Below are positions 13,416 through 23,900 of a stretch of DNA of 64,000 bases, piece by piece. Origin of the DNA: Shewanella litorisediminis (GTDB taxonomy: Bacteria; Pseudomonadota; Gammaproteobacteria; Enterobacterales; Shewanellaceae). The notes under the pieces are model-generated. The model was given only the letters and a program-made list of their open reading frames with translations. It searched no databases and was not told where the DNA came from. Location: the NCBI RefSeq assembly GCF_016834455.1, contig NZ_CP069213.1:255001-319000 (forward strand), read 5' to 3'. Position numbers and translations under genes: made by a program. The stretch's first letter is position 1, and every line of letters starts with the position of its first letter.

Positions 13416-14786
13416 ATGGCCTTGTGGGGCGGCAGATTTCAGGGGCAAGCCAGTGCCCTGTTCCAACTCTTTAACGATTCACTGCCGGTAGACTACCGAC
13501 TGTTCGTCCAGGACGTGGAAGGCTCCATCGCCTGGGCCGATGCCATTGCCAGTGTGGGCATTTTGAATGCCGACGAATGCAGCCGCCTAAAGGCTGCCCT
13601 TTCCGAGCTGCTTGAAGAAGTGGGCGAGGATGAGTCGGCCATCATCGGCAGCGGCGCCGAAGACATTCACAGCTTTGTGGAAACCAAACTGATTGAAAAG
13701 GTCGGCGACCTCGGTAAAAAACTGCATACCGGCCGTTCCCGTAACGACCAGGTGGCCACCGACCTCAAGCTGTGGTGCAAGGCATCTGGCGGCCTGCTGG
13801 AAACCAAGCTTACCGCCGTGGTTCAGGCCCTGCTGGCGCTGGCAAGCCGTGAGCTGGATGCCGTGATGCCCGGCTACACCCACCTGCAGCGGGCACAGCC
13901 AGTGACCTTTGGTCACTGGTGTCTGGCCTATGTGGAAATGTTGGAGCGGGACTTGTCCCGTCTTGCCGATGCTTTGAAGCGCCTTAACACTTGCCCACTG
14001 GGCTCGGGCGCGCTGGCGGGCACTGCCTATGCTATCGACCGCCATGCACTGGCCGCCGCGCTGGGCTTTGGTGGACCAACCCTTAACAGTCTGGATTCGG
14101 TCTCCGACCGTGACCATGTGGTGGAGCTCTGCGCCGCGGCGTCACTGTCCATGATGCACCTGTCGCGGCTGGCGGAAGACCTGATTTTCTTCAACACGGG
14201 TGAAGCGGCTTTTGTGGAGCTGGCCGATAACGTCACCTCGGGTTCATCCCTGATGCCACAGAAGAAAAACCCCGATGCGCTGGAGCTTATCCGTGGTAAA
14301 ACCGGCCGCGTCTACGGCAATCTGATGGGCATTCTCACCACCATGAAGGCGCTGCCTCTGGCCTACAACAAGGACATGCAGGAAGACAAAGAAGGCCTGT
14401 TCGATACCTTGGACAGCTGGGGCATTTGTCTCGATATGGCGTCGCTGGTGCTGGAAGGGGTGAAGGTAAACCGTGACAACGCCAAACAGGCGGCCCAGGC
14501 GGGTTATGCCAACGCCACTGAGCTTGCCGACTATCTGGTAGCCAAGGGCATGCCGTTCCGTGAGGCGCACCATGTGGTGGGCGAAGTGGTGCTGCATGCC
14601 ATCAGTAAGGGACAGGCGCTGGAAGCCTTGCCTCTGGCCGAGCTGCAATCCTTTGCTGCCGTGATTGGCGATGATGTGTATCCGCACCTCAGCCTGGATG
14701 AATGCCTGGCAAAGCGCGATGTGCTGGGTGGCACCGCCATCAAGCAGGTCACTGCGGCGCTGGCGGCCAAACAGCAGCAGTATTGA
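13416..14786 (+). CDS. argH: argininosuccinate lyase
   Basis: Splits argininosuccinate into arginine and fumarate, the last step of the pathway. 456 residues of the fumarase/aspartase superfamily, with [12 protein letters not shown] as the signature loop near residue 275, [13 protein letters not shown] near 107 and [14 protein letters not shown] near 155. AGAAGGAG lies upstream of the ATG. This is the standalone lyase, not the argH(A) fusion. Ends just before a bidirectional terminator. Confidence 0.96.
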   Translation: MALWGGRFQGQASALFQLFNDSLPVDYRLFVQDVEGSIAWADAIASVGILNADECSRLKAALSELLEEVGEDESAIIGSGAEDIHSFVETKLIEKVGDLGKKLHTGRSRNDQVATDLKLWCKASGGLLETKLTAVVQALLALASRELDAVMPGYTHLQRAQPVTFGHWCLAYVEMLERDLSRLADALKRLNTCPLGSGALAGTAYAIDRHALAAALGFGGPTLNSLDSVSDRDHVVELCAAASLSMMHLSRLAEDLIFFNTGEAAFVELADNVTSGSSLMPQKKNPDALELIRGKTGRVYGNLMGILTTMKALPLAYNKDMQEDKEGLFDTLDSWGICLDMASLVLEGVKVNRDNAKQAAQAGYANATELADYLVAKGMPFREAHHVVGEVVLHAISKGQALEALPLAELQSFAAVIGDDVYPHLSLDECLAKRDVLGGTAIKQVTAALAAKQQQY

Positions 14787-14804
14787 GTGCAGCGTTGCCG
14801 GCAA

Positions 14805-14840
14805 TAAAAAAGCTCGCCATTTGGCGAGCTTTTTTATTGT
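14805..14840. terminator. bidirectional terminator between argH and the acyl-CoA ligase gene
   Basis: AAAAAAGCTCGCC and GGCGAGCTTTTTT pair around ATTT. A- and T-runs on both sides serve both convergent genes. Confidence 0.92.
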
Positions 14841-14849
14841 GGTAAGGGA

Positions 14850-16505
14850 TTAAATTTCGTCTTCCCAGATAACCTTGGCACCGCGTACGCCGTCGACCTT
14901 CGCCGAGAAGCGGCTTTCCAGTACATGACGTTTGATTTTAAGCGTTGGGGTGAGCACGTCGTTTTCGATGGTCCAGGGCTCAGTCACCACGACCACGGCA
15001 TCCACGGTTTCGTGGGACTCCAGATTCGGGTTTACCGCATCCAGAGTGGCCTTGATGGAGACCCGCACTTCTTCACGCGCCTGCAGGGTGGCACCGTCTG
15101 ACAGCTGCACCAGCGCTATGGGGTGCGGCAGACCGGAGCCAATGACGCAAATCAGCTCCACATGGGGATCCTGAGCCAGCTTGCGCTCGATGGGCACAGG
15201 CGCCACGTATTTGCCCTTGGCAGTTTTGAAGTTGTCCTTTACCCGACCCGTGATACTGACGCAACCATCCTCATCGATGGCGCACAGGTCGCCGGTGTAG
15301 AAGAAGCCATCTTCATCGAAGGCGGCCGCCGTGGCTTCGGGCTGCTGATAGTAGCCACTCATCAGCCCGGGACTCTTGACCATGAGTTCACCGCTTTCAC
15401 TGCGACGCACCAGGCAGCCTTCCACCGGTTTACCCACGGTGCCTATTTTGCTGGCGTCGAAGGGGTAGTTGATGATGGAGTACGCACAGTTTTCGGTCAT
15501 GCCCCAGGCTTCACAGATGTTAAGGCCAATGCTGTGGTACCACTGAATAAGTGAAGGTGGAATAGGCGCAGAACCTGAACCCAGCAGACGGCACTTATCC
15601 AGCCCAAGCCCCTTGTGAATTTTGCGTTTTACCAGATAGCTGATGAGGGGCAACTTGAGCAGGAAGTTGAGCTTATCGAAGCCCACCTTGTCGATAATGT
15701 TTTTCTGGAACAGGGTCCACAGACGTGGCACCGAAAAGAATACGGTTGGGCGCATGCGCTGCACGTCGGCGACAAAGGTATCCAGGCTCTCCACAAAAGC
15801 CACAGCGCTGCCGGAATAGAAGGATGAGCCTTCGATGGCAACCCGTTCGGTGATATGGGCGAGCGGCAGGTAAGACAACAATCTATCTTCACCGTCGGTC
15901 TTGAGATCCCGCACCACGGCGTTACAAGTCCAGCAATAGCTGCCAAAGGTTTGAATGGCGCCTTTGGGACTGCCGGTGGAGCCCGAGGTGTAAATCAGGG
16001 TCATGGTATCTTCCATGGCAGGCAGCGGCGCGTCAGTCAGCGGTTGCCCCATGGTAAGCAGCTGTTCCCAGCCGTATTGGGTCGGCATGGTGTCGTAGGG
16101 GAACGACATGCGCAAAATACTGCCGCCAACACCGGCTTCCTGCTCGGCCCAGTGATCCAGCTTACCGATGAAAATAGCCTTGGAGCCACTGTGCTCAAGC
16201 ACGTAGCGGATGGTATCGGCATTGGCCGTGGGGTAGATAGGTACGCTGATATAACCGCCATGCATTAACGCCAGATCGGTTATAAACCACTCGGCGCAGT
16301 TCTTGGACAGTACGGCGACCTTGTCTCCGGGCACCAGACCAAGATGCCTGAGCGAGCCGGCAATTTGCTCCATCTGGCGTTTCACATCCCGCCAGCTGAA
16401 ATCACGGTATTGGCCGTTCACCGGCTGGCGCAAGTAAACCTTGTCACCCTGGGTCTGCACCCAGTGTTCGAGCATCTCTACAGGAGTCTTGATAGTGGCT
16501 TGCAT
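14850..16505 (-). CDS. long-chain acyl-CoA synthetase (AMP-forming)
   Basis: 551-residue ANL-superfamily enzyme that activates a carboxylate as acyl-AMP and then acyl-CoA, most likely a long-chain fatty acid. Visible motifs are the P-loop-like LIYTSGSTGSPKGA, AWGMTENCAY, YTGDLCAIDEDG and the catalytic-lysine region VKDNFKTAKGKYVAP. The frame is open to 16601, but GGAAG lies just upstream of ATG 16505, and homology begins near MQATIKTPVEMLEHW. Its resemblance is to FadD15/bubblegum-type ligases more than to E. coli FadD; the substrate is inference. Monocistronic. Confidence 0.88.
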   Translation of the reverse strand: MQATIKTPVEMLEHWVQTQGDKVYLRQPVNGQYRDFSWRDVKRQMEQIAGSLRHLGLVPGDKVAVLSKNCAEWFITDLALMHGGYISVPIYPTANADTIRYVLEHSGSKAIFIGKLDHWAEQEAGVGGSILRMSFPYDTMPTQYGWEQLLTMGQPLTDAPLPAMEDTMTLIYTSGSTGSPKGAIQTFGSYCWTCNAVVRDLKTDGEDRLLSYLPLAHITERVAIEGSSFYSGSAVAFVESLDTFVADVQRMRPTVFFSVPRLWTLFQKNIIDKVGFDKLNFLLKLPLISYLVKRKIHKGLGLDKCRLLGSGSAPIPPSLIQWYHSIGLNICEAWGMTENCAYSIINYPFDASKIGTVGKPVEGCLVRRSESGELMVKSPGLMSGYYQQPEATAAAFDEDGFFYTGDLCAIDEDGCVSITGRVKDNFKTAKGKYVAPVPIERKLAQDPHVELICVIGSGLPHPIALVQLSDGATLQAREEVRVSIKATLDAVNPNLESHETVDAVVVVTEPWTIENDVLTPTLKIKRHVLESRFSAKVDGVRGAKVIWEDEI

Positions 16506-16973
16506 CGCTACTTCCATCTTGTTTGTTATCTTTATCGGCGTTAAATCGGTGTTAAACGCACGTTTAACTTCCAGTATGTCTATTTTTCCCCAGCCTCGCA
16601 AATGGTTTCATGCAGCCCGGAAATGGGGGAGTGATGTGTGGTTTCACTCCGAATAGACAAACTTGCAGACCTTTAAAATCATCCAGTTAGCATGATGCTA
16701 GTATCGGCTTAGCCAAATTGAAAGCGATAGTTCCCGGATTCGTCTCTCCTTAAAACGGAAGCTTGGTATGCCGGAAGTTAATCATTATCAACTGGCCAAA
16801 GAATGATGATGTCCCCGGTGTTGTCACGTTTAAGGCAATATCAAGGTGCTCAAATGCGCCAAAGAGCTTTGACGATGGCACCCCTGTTATGTGCTGCAAC
16901 CGTAACATGCCGAGGCGGAACAACATGCTTGTTACCCCGGATTATAGACGCTTCAGCCTGATGCAAAGCTGAA
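16506..16973. other. intergenic region, promoter side of the acyl-CoA ligase gene
   Basis: About 470 bp between the ligase start and the trmH stop. I see only very short plus-strand frames: 11 codons starting at the ATG near 16768 (MPEVNHYQLAKE) and about 55 codons starting near 16805. Neither has convincing homology. No RNA gene recognised. Confidence 0.4.
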
Positions 16974-17699
16974 TTACATGCGGCGCTGGCGGCCGCGTTC
17001 GGGGCGCGGGGACTCGGGATCGGCTTCGCGCATCTTTTGCCACCATTCGGGCGGCGCGATGATTTGGCCAGTTTCATCAATGGCGGGGTAGGCCAGTCCC
17101 TTGCGGCGGCAGGCCTTGGCATAGATGGGATGGCCTTGCTCGAAGAGCAGCTTCTGGCAGTAGGCATCATCCAGTTTGCGGCAGCCGTACATGCCTGCCG
17201 CCCGGCGCTGGCGCTCGGCTTCAAACAGTACCAGGGCGCCGGCCACTGAGACATTCAGCGACTGCACCATGCCCACCATGGGAATAATCATTTCGGCATC
17301 GGCAAGGCGCACCGCCTCATCACTGACACCGTTTTTCTCGTGCCCGAGGACGATGGCGGTGGGCCTGGTGTAATCAATTTCGCGAAAGTCTTTGGCGTTG
17401 GCGGAGAAATTGGTCACTACTACCTGCATGCCGTCGGCCTTGAGGGCGGTGATGGCATCGGTCACGGTGGCATGGCGCAGGGTTTTAACCCACTGCTGGC
17501 TGCCCGAGGCGGTATTGCCGGACACCCGCATGGCGCTTTCGGGCCACACCGCATGCAGCTGGTGGACACCCACGGCATCGGCACTGCGCAGCACCGCAGC
17601 GATGTTGTTGGTCTTGTGGACCTGGTCGAGTAAGACGGTCAGATCCGGTTGACGGTTGTCCAGCATCTCATTGATGCGGGCAAAGCGTTCCGGGCTCAT
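16974..17699 (-). CDS. trmH: tRNA (guanosine(18)-2'-O)-methyltransferase
   Basis: SPOUT-class enzyme that 2'-O-methylates G18 in the tRNA D-loop using S-adenosylmethionine. 241 residues. The three SpoU motifs are visible: NNIAAVLRSADAVG, LGHEKNGVSD and IPMVGMVQSLNVSVA. The last two form the knot that binds the cofactor. The start is ATG 17699 (MSPERFARINEML), matching E. coli TrmH, with AGGA upstream. The frame is open to 17732. The basic, arginine-rich tail is slightly extended. Part of the gmk-rpoZ-spoT-ridA-trmH cluster. Confidence 0.93.
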   Translation of the reverse strand: MSPERFARINEMLDNRQPDLTVLLDQVHKTNNIAAVLRSADAVGVHQLHAVWPESAMRVSGNTASGSQQWVKTLRHATVTDAITALKADGMQVVVTNFSANAKDFREIDYTRPTAIVLGHEKNGVSDEAVRLADAEMIIPMVGMVQSLNVSVAGALVLFEAERQRRAAGMYGCRKLDDAYCQKLLFEQGHPIYAKACRRKGLAYPAIDETGQIIAPPEWWQKMREADPESPRPERGRQRRM

Positions 17700-17721
17700 G
17701 GAATCATTCCTGTGTAAATCG

Positions 17722-17751
17722 TGAAAAAACAAAAGGGCGCCGAGGCGCCCT
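17722..17751 (-). terminator. intrinsic terminator after ridA
   Basis: On the minus strand GGGCGCC and GGCGCCC pair around TC and are followed by TTTTGTTTTTT. It lies between ridA and trmH, so trmH is probably partly uncoupled from the upstream operon. Confidence 0.85.
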
Positions 17752-17767
17752 GCAGATGGGGAAGCGA

Positions 17768-18151
17768 TTAGAGCTCCATCACCCCATCCATTTCTACCTG
17801 CGAGCCCCGTGGCAGCTCTTTCACGCCGATGGCGGCGCGGGCAGGGTAGGGCTCGCTGAAGTAACGGCCCATGATCTCATTGACTTTGGCGAAGTTCGAC
17901 AGGTCAGTGAGGAAGATATTCAGCTTGGCGATGTCGGCAAAACTGCCACCGGCGGCTTCGCATACGGCCTTGAGGTTTTCAAACACCTGCACGGTCTGGG
18001 CTTCAAAGTCGTCGCCAACCAGAGTCATGGTGGCGGGATCCAGTGGGATCTGGCCAGACAGATACACGGTAGAGCCGACCTTCACGGCCTGGGAATAGGT
18101 ACCGATAGCCGCTGGAGCCTTGTCGGTGGCGATAATGGTTTTTTCAGCCAT
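17768..18151 (-). CDS. ridA: RidA-family enamine/imine deaminase
   Basis: 127-residue YjgF/YER057c/UK114 protein. The family hydrolyses reactive 2-aminoacrylate-type enamines made by PLP enzymes. Features include the opening [31 protein letters not shown] and the substrate arginine near the C-terminus in [15 protein letters not shown]. It lies 26 nt downstream of spoT in the same direction, an arrangement conserved across many gammaproteobacteria. Confidence 0.93.
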   Translation of the reverse strand: MAEKTIIATDKAPAAIGTYSQAVKVGSTVYLSGQIPLDPATMTLVGDDFEAQTVQVFENLKAVCEAAGGSFADIAKLNIFLTDLSNFAKVNEIMGRYFSEPYPARAAIGVKELPRGSQVEMDGVMEL

Positions 18152-18176
18152 AGGGTTCTCTCTTATAGGGAAATGA

Positions 18177-20276
18177 CTAACGATTTCGGGAGGTTCTCAG
18201 CACCTCGGGCAGAACCCGGATGCGGCGCATCACGTTGGCAAGGTGGATACGATCCCGCACTGAAATCCGCAGGTTAATCAAATACACCCGACCATCACGC
18301 TCTTCGGTACTGAGGTTGTGAATGTTGGAACCTTCGCTGGCGATAATGGAGGTGATCTTGGCCAGCGCGCCCTGATGGTTAACGATTTCTACCCTCAGGT
18401 TGGCCTGGTATTCCACGCCGTCAACCTTGTCCCAATGCACGGGGATGTACTTGTCAGGTTCGCCCTGATAGCCGCGAATGTTGGCGCAGTTTTCCATGTG
18501 TACCACCAGACCCTTACCGGGGCTTACGTGGGCAATCACCGCATCGCCGGGGATGGGGTGGCAGCACTTGGCGAATGACACCAGCATGCCCTCGGCGCCG
18601 CGGATAGGCATCAAATGGGTTTCGCTTTGCTTTTCAGGCACGGCGCCACCGGTCAGACGCTGGGCTATTACTATGCTCATGGCATTGCCCAAACCTATGT
18701 CGGCCAGCAGACTGTTCAAATCCTTGTGCTTGGTTTCCTGAATAACTTTGTCGAGCAGTTCCGGCGCCACGCTGTCGAGTTTGTTTTCACCCAATGCGTG
18801 GTTCAGCAAGCGGCGGCCCAGCGCAATGGCTTCATCCTGCTTGAGGTTTTTCAGCACCTGGCGAATTTTGGCGCGCGCCTTACCGGTAACCACAAAGTTG
18901 AGCCAGGCGGCATTGGGCTTGGCGCCTTTCGCCGTAATAATTTCAACGGTTTGACCCGAAATCAGTGGTTGGCTGAGGGGGTAAGCCTGGCGGTTGACCC
19001 GGGCGCCCACACAGGTGTTACCCACGTCAGTGTGAACTTCGTAGGCAAAGTCCACCGCGGTGGCACCCACCGGCAGCTCGAGAATGCGGCCTTCGGGGGT
19101 AAACACATAAATTTCGTCGGGGAAGAGTTCGGTTTTAACGTTTTCCACAAACTCGAACGAGGAACTGGCGCTTTGCTGAAGTTCCAGCAGACTTTGCATC
19201 CACTTACGGGCCCTGACCTGAGTCGTGGTGCTGCCGCTTTCGTTGCCGTTTTTGTAAACCCAGTGAGCCGCAACCCCTTTATCGGCCATTTGGTCCATGT
19301 CGTCGGTACGGATTTGAATTTCCACCGGTACACCGTGGGGACCAAACAGGGAGGTGTGCAGCGACTGATAGCCGTTGGCCTTGGGAATGGCAATATAGTC
19401 TTTAAAGCGACCGGGGCGCGGCTTATACAGGCCGTGCATGGCACCCAGTACCCGATAGCAGGTGTCGATGGTGTCCACTATGACCCTGAAGGCATAGATA
19501 TCCATCACTTCCTGAAACTGTAACTCTTTACCGCGCATCTTGTTGTAGATGGAGTAGAGGTTTTTTTCCCGGCCTTTGACCTTGGCATGAATGCCTGCAT
19601 CTTCCAGTCGTGCCTGGATGCCGGTTTTAATGTTTTGGATAAGCTCTTTACGATTGCCTCGGGCAGCCTTGACCACTTCTTTGAGCACCCGGTAGCGCAT
19701 GGGGTAATACGCCTGGAAGCCCAAATCCTCCAGCTCTGTCTTGATATTGTGAATACCGAGACGGTTGGCAATGGGGGCGTAAATTTCCAGGGTTTCACGG
19801 GCGATGCGGCGACGTTTGTCCGGACGCAGTGCACCCAGGGTGCGCATGTTATGGGTGCGGTCGGCCAGCTTGATGAGGATAACCCGGATATCCTGGGTCA
19901 TGGCCATCATCATCTTGCGGAAGTTTTCCGCCTGGGCTTCTTTTTTATCGCGGAATTTGAGCTTATCGAGTTTTGACACCCCTTCAACCAAATCGGCCAC
20001 CGCATTGCCAAACAGCTCAGCGAGATCTTCCTTGGTGACGTGGGTATCTTCGATGGTGTCGTGCAGCAGCGCTGCCATCAGCGTCTCGTGGTCGAGACGC
20101 ATGTCGGACAGAATCTTGGCTACAGCCACCGGATGGGTGATGTAAGGTTCGCCGCTGGTGCGCATCTGCCCTTCATGGGCATCGCGGGCGACCTGATAAG
20201 CCTGTTTGAGTAATGCCACTTGGCCGCTGTCGAGGTAAGCGGAAGCCGATTCCTTTAAACCTTCAAACAGATACAA
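18177..20276 (-). CDS. spoT: bifunctional (p)ppGpp synthetase/hydrolase
   Basis: 699-residue RelA/SpoT homolog controlling the stringent-response alarmone. In order it has the HD hydrolase domain (HPVAVAKIL...[10 protein letters not shown], residues about 45-85), the synthetase domain ([16 protein letters not shown], near 235), TGS ([21 protein letters not shown], near 390) and the C-terminal ACT domain ([14 protein letters not shown], near 635). The intact HD motif marks it as the SpoT-type long RSH with hydrolase activity. It follows rpoZ by 24 nt. Confidence 0.96.
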   Translation of the reverse strand: MYLFEGLKESASAYLDSGQVALLKQAYQVARDAHEGQMRTSGEPYITHPVAVAKILSDMRLDHETLMAALLHDTIEDTHVTKEDLAELFGNAVADLVEGVSKLDKLKFRDKKEAQAENFRKMMMAMTQDIRVILIKLADRTHNMRTLGALRPDKRRRIARETLEIYAPIANRLGIHNIKTELEDLGFQAYYPMRYRVLKEVVKAARGNRKELIQNIKTGIQARLEDAGIHAKVKGREKNLYSIYNKMRGKELQFQEVMDIYAFRVIVDTIDTCYRVLGAMHGLYKPRPGRFKDYIAIPKANGYQSLHTSLFGPHGVPVEIQIRTDDMDQMADKGVAAHWVYKNGNESGSTTTQVRARKWMQSLLELQQSASSSFEFVENVKTELFPDEIYVFTPEGRILELPVGATAVDFAYEVHTDVGNTCVGARVNRQAYPLSQPLISGQTVEIITAKGAKPNAAWLNFVVTGKARAKIRQVLKNLKQDEAIALGRRLLNHALGENKLDSVAPELLDKVIQETKHKDLNSLLADIGLGNAMSIVIAQRLTGGAVPEKQSETHLMPIRGAEGMLVSFAKCCHPIPGDAVIAHVSPGKGLVVHMENCANIRGYQGEPDKYIPVHWDKVDGVEYQANLRVEIVNHQGALAKITSIIASEGSNIHNLSTEERDGRVYLINLRISVRDRIHLANVMRRIRVLPEVLRTSRNR

Positions 20277-20300
20277 GTGGCATACCTCCGGGGGCTTGGA

Positions 20301-20579
20301 TTAGAGAGAACGGCCTTCTGCAATCGCGGCAACGGCAGCGATTTCAGCTGCTTCGCGCTCACGCACGCTCTGACGCTCATCGGCGTCCAGAGTACCGGCG
20401 TTCACCAGGCCTTTTTCGATTTCGCGCAGGGCGATAACCGTTGGCTTGTCGTTCTGCTCTTCCACCATGGGGTCTTTGCCCTGAACGGCGATTTGACGGG
20501 CACGACGCGCCGCAACCAGGATCATGTCAAAACGGTTGCCGATTTGCTTAACGGCGTCTTCTACAGTTACGCGAGCCAT
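20301..20579 (-). CDS. rpoZ: RNA polymerase omega subunit
   Basis: 92 residues with the standard N-terminus [19 protein letters not shown] and the conserved helix [10 protein letters not shown]. Omega helps fold and retain beta-prime and is required for one ppGpp site on the polymerase, which makes its linkage with spoT meaningful. The alanine-rich C-terminal tail is normal. Confidence 0.97.
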   Translation of the reverse strand: MARVTVEDAVKQIGNRFDMILVAARRARQIAVQGKDPMVEEQNDKPTVIALREIEKGLVNAGTLDADERQSVREREAAEIAAVAAIAEGRSL

Positions 20580-20656
20580 GTAGTGGAACTCCCAAATTTA
20601 GCCGGTAAATGCACCGGTCCAGTAAAAAAATGACGCAAAAGTGTACACTAAGGCAG

Positions 20657-21445
<789 letters not shown>

Positions 21446-21467
21446 TCATGTTTTCTGAGGTGATGCT

Positions 21468-22949
21468 TTGCAGCCAGGCAGTTTGTTTACCACCGTGGGT
21501 TGTGACAATGGTCGCCGCACCGGCGCCATTGGCTTGGTGACCTACACCCTTCCCGGGATTCTGGTGTTGCTGTTTGGCAGCGGCCATTGGTTGTGGCTGC
21601 CCGGAATGCTGCTTGCAGCGCTGTTTGGCCTGTCGCTGGTGCGTCGTTGCCGCGACGCCCACAGGCCCCGTGGCTATCTGGTCGCCGCTCTGGTCCCTTT
21701 GCCATTCTGGCTGTTGGTGCTGAGCATGGCTGGCAATGCCGCACTGGGGCTGATTTGCTTTGCTTTGGGCCTTGGTATCACCCTCCTGGTCAGCGTATTG
21801 CCATCACGGCCTGCGAAAGACTACGTCGATGGCTATTGGTCGGCGGATATGCCGGTACCTGAGCCTCTGGCTCCGAGGCGTGAACCGACCCTCGGCGCTG
21901 AAGGGCTTGATGACGCCTTTGATTCAGCTTGGGATGACCCCGACGAAGACGAAGCAGAGGAAACCAGCGTATGGCGCGCTGCCAGCCGTGCTGACCATGA
22001 CACCGACATATCTGACGGCAAAGCACAAAACCCGCGGCCCGATAGCCGCTACCGGCAAGCAGGGTTTCACGATGACAGAGAAACTGAACAGGCCAAGACC
22101 GATGCACTGGCAGTGTTTGGCATGTCGGCAACCCGCGATCACCATCTGGCCCTCGATGCGAGCTCCGGCATAAAGACCGCCCGCCCACGGACGCTTGAAG
22201 AGCCGGTGCAAACAATCGAAGCGCGGCACTCCCACGACATCGACCACCATCATCAGGACGCGCCCATCTGGCAGCAATTTACCCAGCGCAGGGCCGCCGC
22301 TGATGTGCGGGATGACGACATGGTTGACGATGAGTCGTTTGCGGGCAATGAAGCCTATGGCGCAGAGCCCGCACCCCGGCCGCTCAGAAGTTGGAGCGAT
22401 GCCTTCAATGGGGATGGCTCGCTCGAGGTGCTGATGGAGGCCATTTACCTGCACCTTAAAAACTGGTGGCGATTTTATCTGTCCGGCGCGGCAGCCCTCT
22501 TGTTGATGGCGGCGGTTGTTGCCATTGGCACGCGCCTGAGCGGCACTACAGAGGCGCCGCTTGAGGCGGCTGATAACACCGAAGTGCTGGCAGCACAAAC
22601 CACCCGGCTGGAGTCCGGCCTGGTGCTGACCCTCGATAAAGAAGCGCTGATTCTGAGCTGGCGAGCGAACAGTGGCAGTAGCGGCATCATTTGGTCACTC
22701 GCCACGGCAGAAGGTGAGCGTCACTGCGCCAGCCTGCTGTTTAACAACGGCAATAGATACCGCCCAATGCAGGTGGCCGACGAGCAGGGGATGCGCCGCG
22801 CCCGTTTCTCGCCGCTGGACACCCAGTCCATAGTGCGGGATCTGGCACTTCGGGGGAACGTGCAGCTCTGTGGCCAGGGTTTCAGCCTCAAAGGCAGCCA
22901 GGCGGCCATCGAGGGACATCAGGCGTTCGCCGGGTTTCTCACCCCCTGA
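21468..22949 (+). CDS. membrane protein of unknown function
   Basis: 493 residues with no family I recognise. Two N-terminal membrane segments (about 20-60 and 70-105) precede a long acidic, histidine/aspartate-rich, low-complexity cytoplasmic stretch (about 110-320). A third membrane helix (WRFYLSGAAALLLMAAVVAIG, about 330-350) comes next, followed by a 130-residue C-terminal domain. The start is probably TTG 21468, with GAGGTGA just upstream. It lies divergent from gmk and upstream of the nucleotidyltransferase gene. The C-terminal domain, with isolated cysteines (SLLFNNG..., LCGQGFS), is probably periplasmic. Confidence 0.6.
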   Translation: MQPGSLFTTVGCDNGRRTGAIGLVTYTLPGILVLLFGSGHWLWLPGMLLAALFGLSLVRRCRDAHRPRGYLVAALVPLPFWLLVLSMAGNAALGLICFALGLGITLLVSVLPSRPAKDYVDGYWSADMPVPEPLAPRREPTLGAEGLDDAFDSAWDDPDEDEAEETSVWRAASRADHDTDISDGKAQNPRPDSRYRQAGFHDDRETEQAKTDALAVFGMSATRDHHLALDASSGIKTARPRTLEEPVQTIEARHSHDIDHHHQDAPIWQQFTQRRAAADVRDDDMVDDESFAGNEAYGAEPAPRPLRSWSDAFNGDGSLEVLMEAIYLHLKNWWRFYLSGAAALLLMAAVVAIGTRLSGTTEAPLEAADNTEVLAAQTTRLESGLVLTLDKEALILSWRANSGSSGIIWSLATAEGERHCASLLFNNGNRYRPMQVADEQGMRRARFSPLDTQSIVRDLALRGNVQLCGQGFSLKGSQAAIEGHQAFAGFLTP

Positions 22950-23033
22950 TATTCTGCTGGCGCCTGTAAAAGGCCATGCAGTACACTCTCGGGCTTATTG
23001 TGGTGTTTGCGGTTTCCGGGGATTCAAGGCGTT

Positions 23034-23900
23034 ATGGCTGAACTGACATTGGTGATTCTTGCCGCCGGGCTTGGCAGTCGTTTTGGCGGCGACAAGCAGC
23101 TGGCCCGGCTTGGCCCCAGGGGCGAAACCATGTTGGAGTTGTCCATTCAAAGCGCCATTAAGGCAGGCTTTACCCGTGCCGTGCTGGTGATTCGTCCTGA
23201 ACTGGAATCACAGCTCGCGGCGCAGCTGGCCTCTCAGGTTCCCGCCGATTTTGACTTACGTTTTTGCATTCAAGCCCTGGATGACCTGCCTCTGCCTGCC
23301 GACAAGCTTGCCGCCTTGGTCGAGGCGCGCACCAAGCCCTGGGGCACGGCCCACGCCCTTTACTGTGCCCGGCACCAACTTAAGGGCCCTTTTGCGGTGA
23401 TCACCGCCGATGACTTTTATGGCGATCATGCCTTTGCCTGTATGGCCGAGGGCCTCAAGCGTGGCGGCTGGTTAATGGTTGCTTATCCCCTTGCTGCCAC
23501 CCTATCGGAGCACGGCGGGGTAAATCGCGGCATTTGCCAGGTCAAAGATGGCTATCTTGCCCGGGTTGAAGAATACAAAGAGATTATTGCGTCTCAGGGG
23601 GGCCTCGAAGGTCGCTTTCAAGGCCAACTGTGGCCATTGGCGCCCGATGTACCGGTTTCCATGACCCTGTGGGGATTTGATGACAGCGTTGTCAGCTGGT
23701 TGCGGGACGCGTTAATATCCTTTCTTTTGGCATCGCCATTGCCGGGGGAGGAGTGTTATCTTCCCGATGTTGTGCAAGCCGGTATCGACCAGGGACAACA
23801 GGTTCGGGTCGAAACCGCCCAGGGGGAATGGCTCGGGGTAACGTACGCAGATGATGTGCCCCGGGTAAGATCAAGATTGATGGAGTTATTGAGTGATTGA
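23034..23900 (+). CDS. sugar-phosphate nucleotidyltransferase
   Basis: 288 residues of the GT-A-like nucleotidyltransferase fold. The N-terminal LVILAAGLGSRFGGDKQL is the nucleotide-binding signature, and VITADDFYGDHAF carries the metal-binding aspartates. Such enzymes join a sugar 1-phosphate to an NTP. The ATG at 23034 begins the homologous part; the frame is open to 22998. It overlaps the next gene, a NahK-like sugar kinase, by 8 nt. The pair is therefore probably a kinase-plus-pyrophosphorylase salvage module turning a free sugar into an NDP-sugar. The exact sugar and base are not visible. Confidence 0.78.
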   Translation: MAELTLVILAAGLGSRFGGDKQLARLGPRGETMLELSIQSAIKAGFTRAVLVIRPELESQLAAQLASQVPADFDLRFCIQALDDLPLPADKLAALVEARTKPWGTAHALYCARHQLKGPFAVITADDFYGDHAFACMAEGLKRGGWLMVAYPLAATLSEHGGVNRGICQVKDGYLARVEEYKEIIASQGGLEGRFQGQLWPLAPDVPVSMTLWGFDDSVVSWLRDALISFLLASPLPGEECYLPDVVQAGIDQGQQVRVETAQGEWLGVTYADDVPRVRSRLMELLSD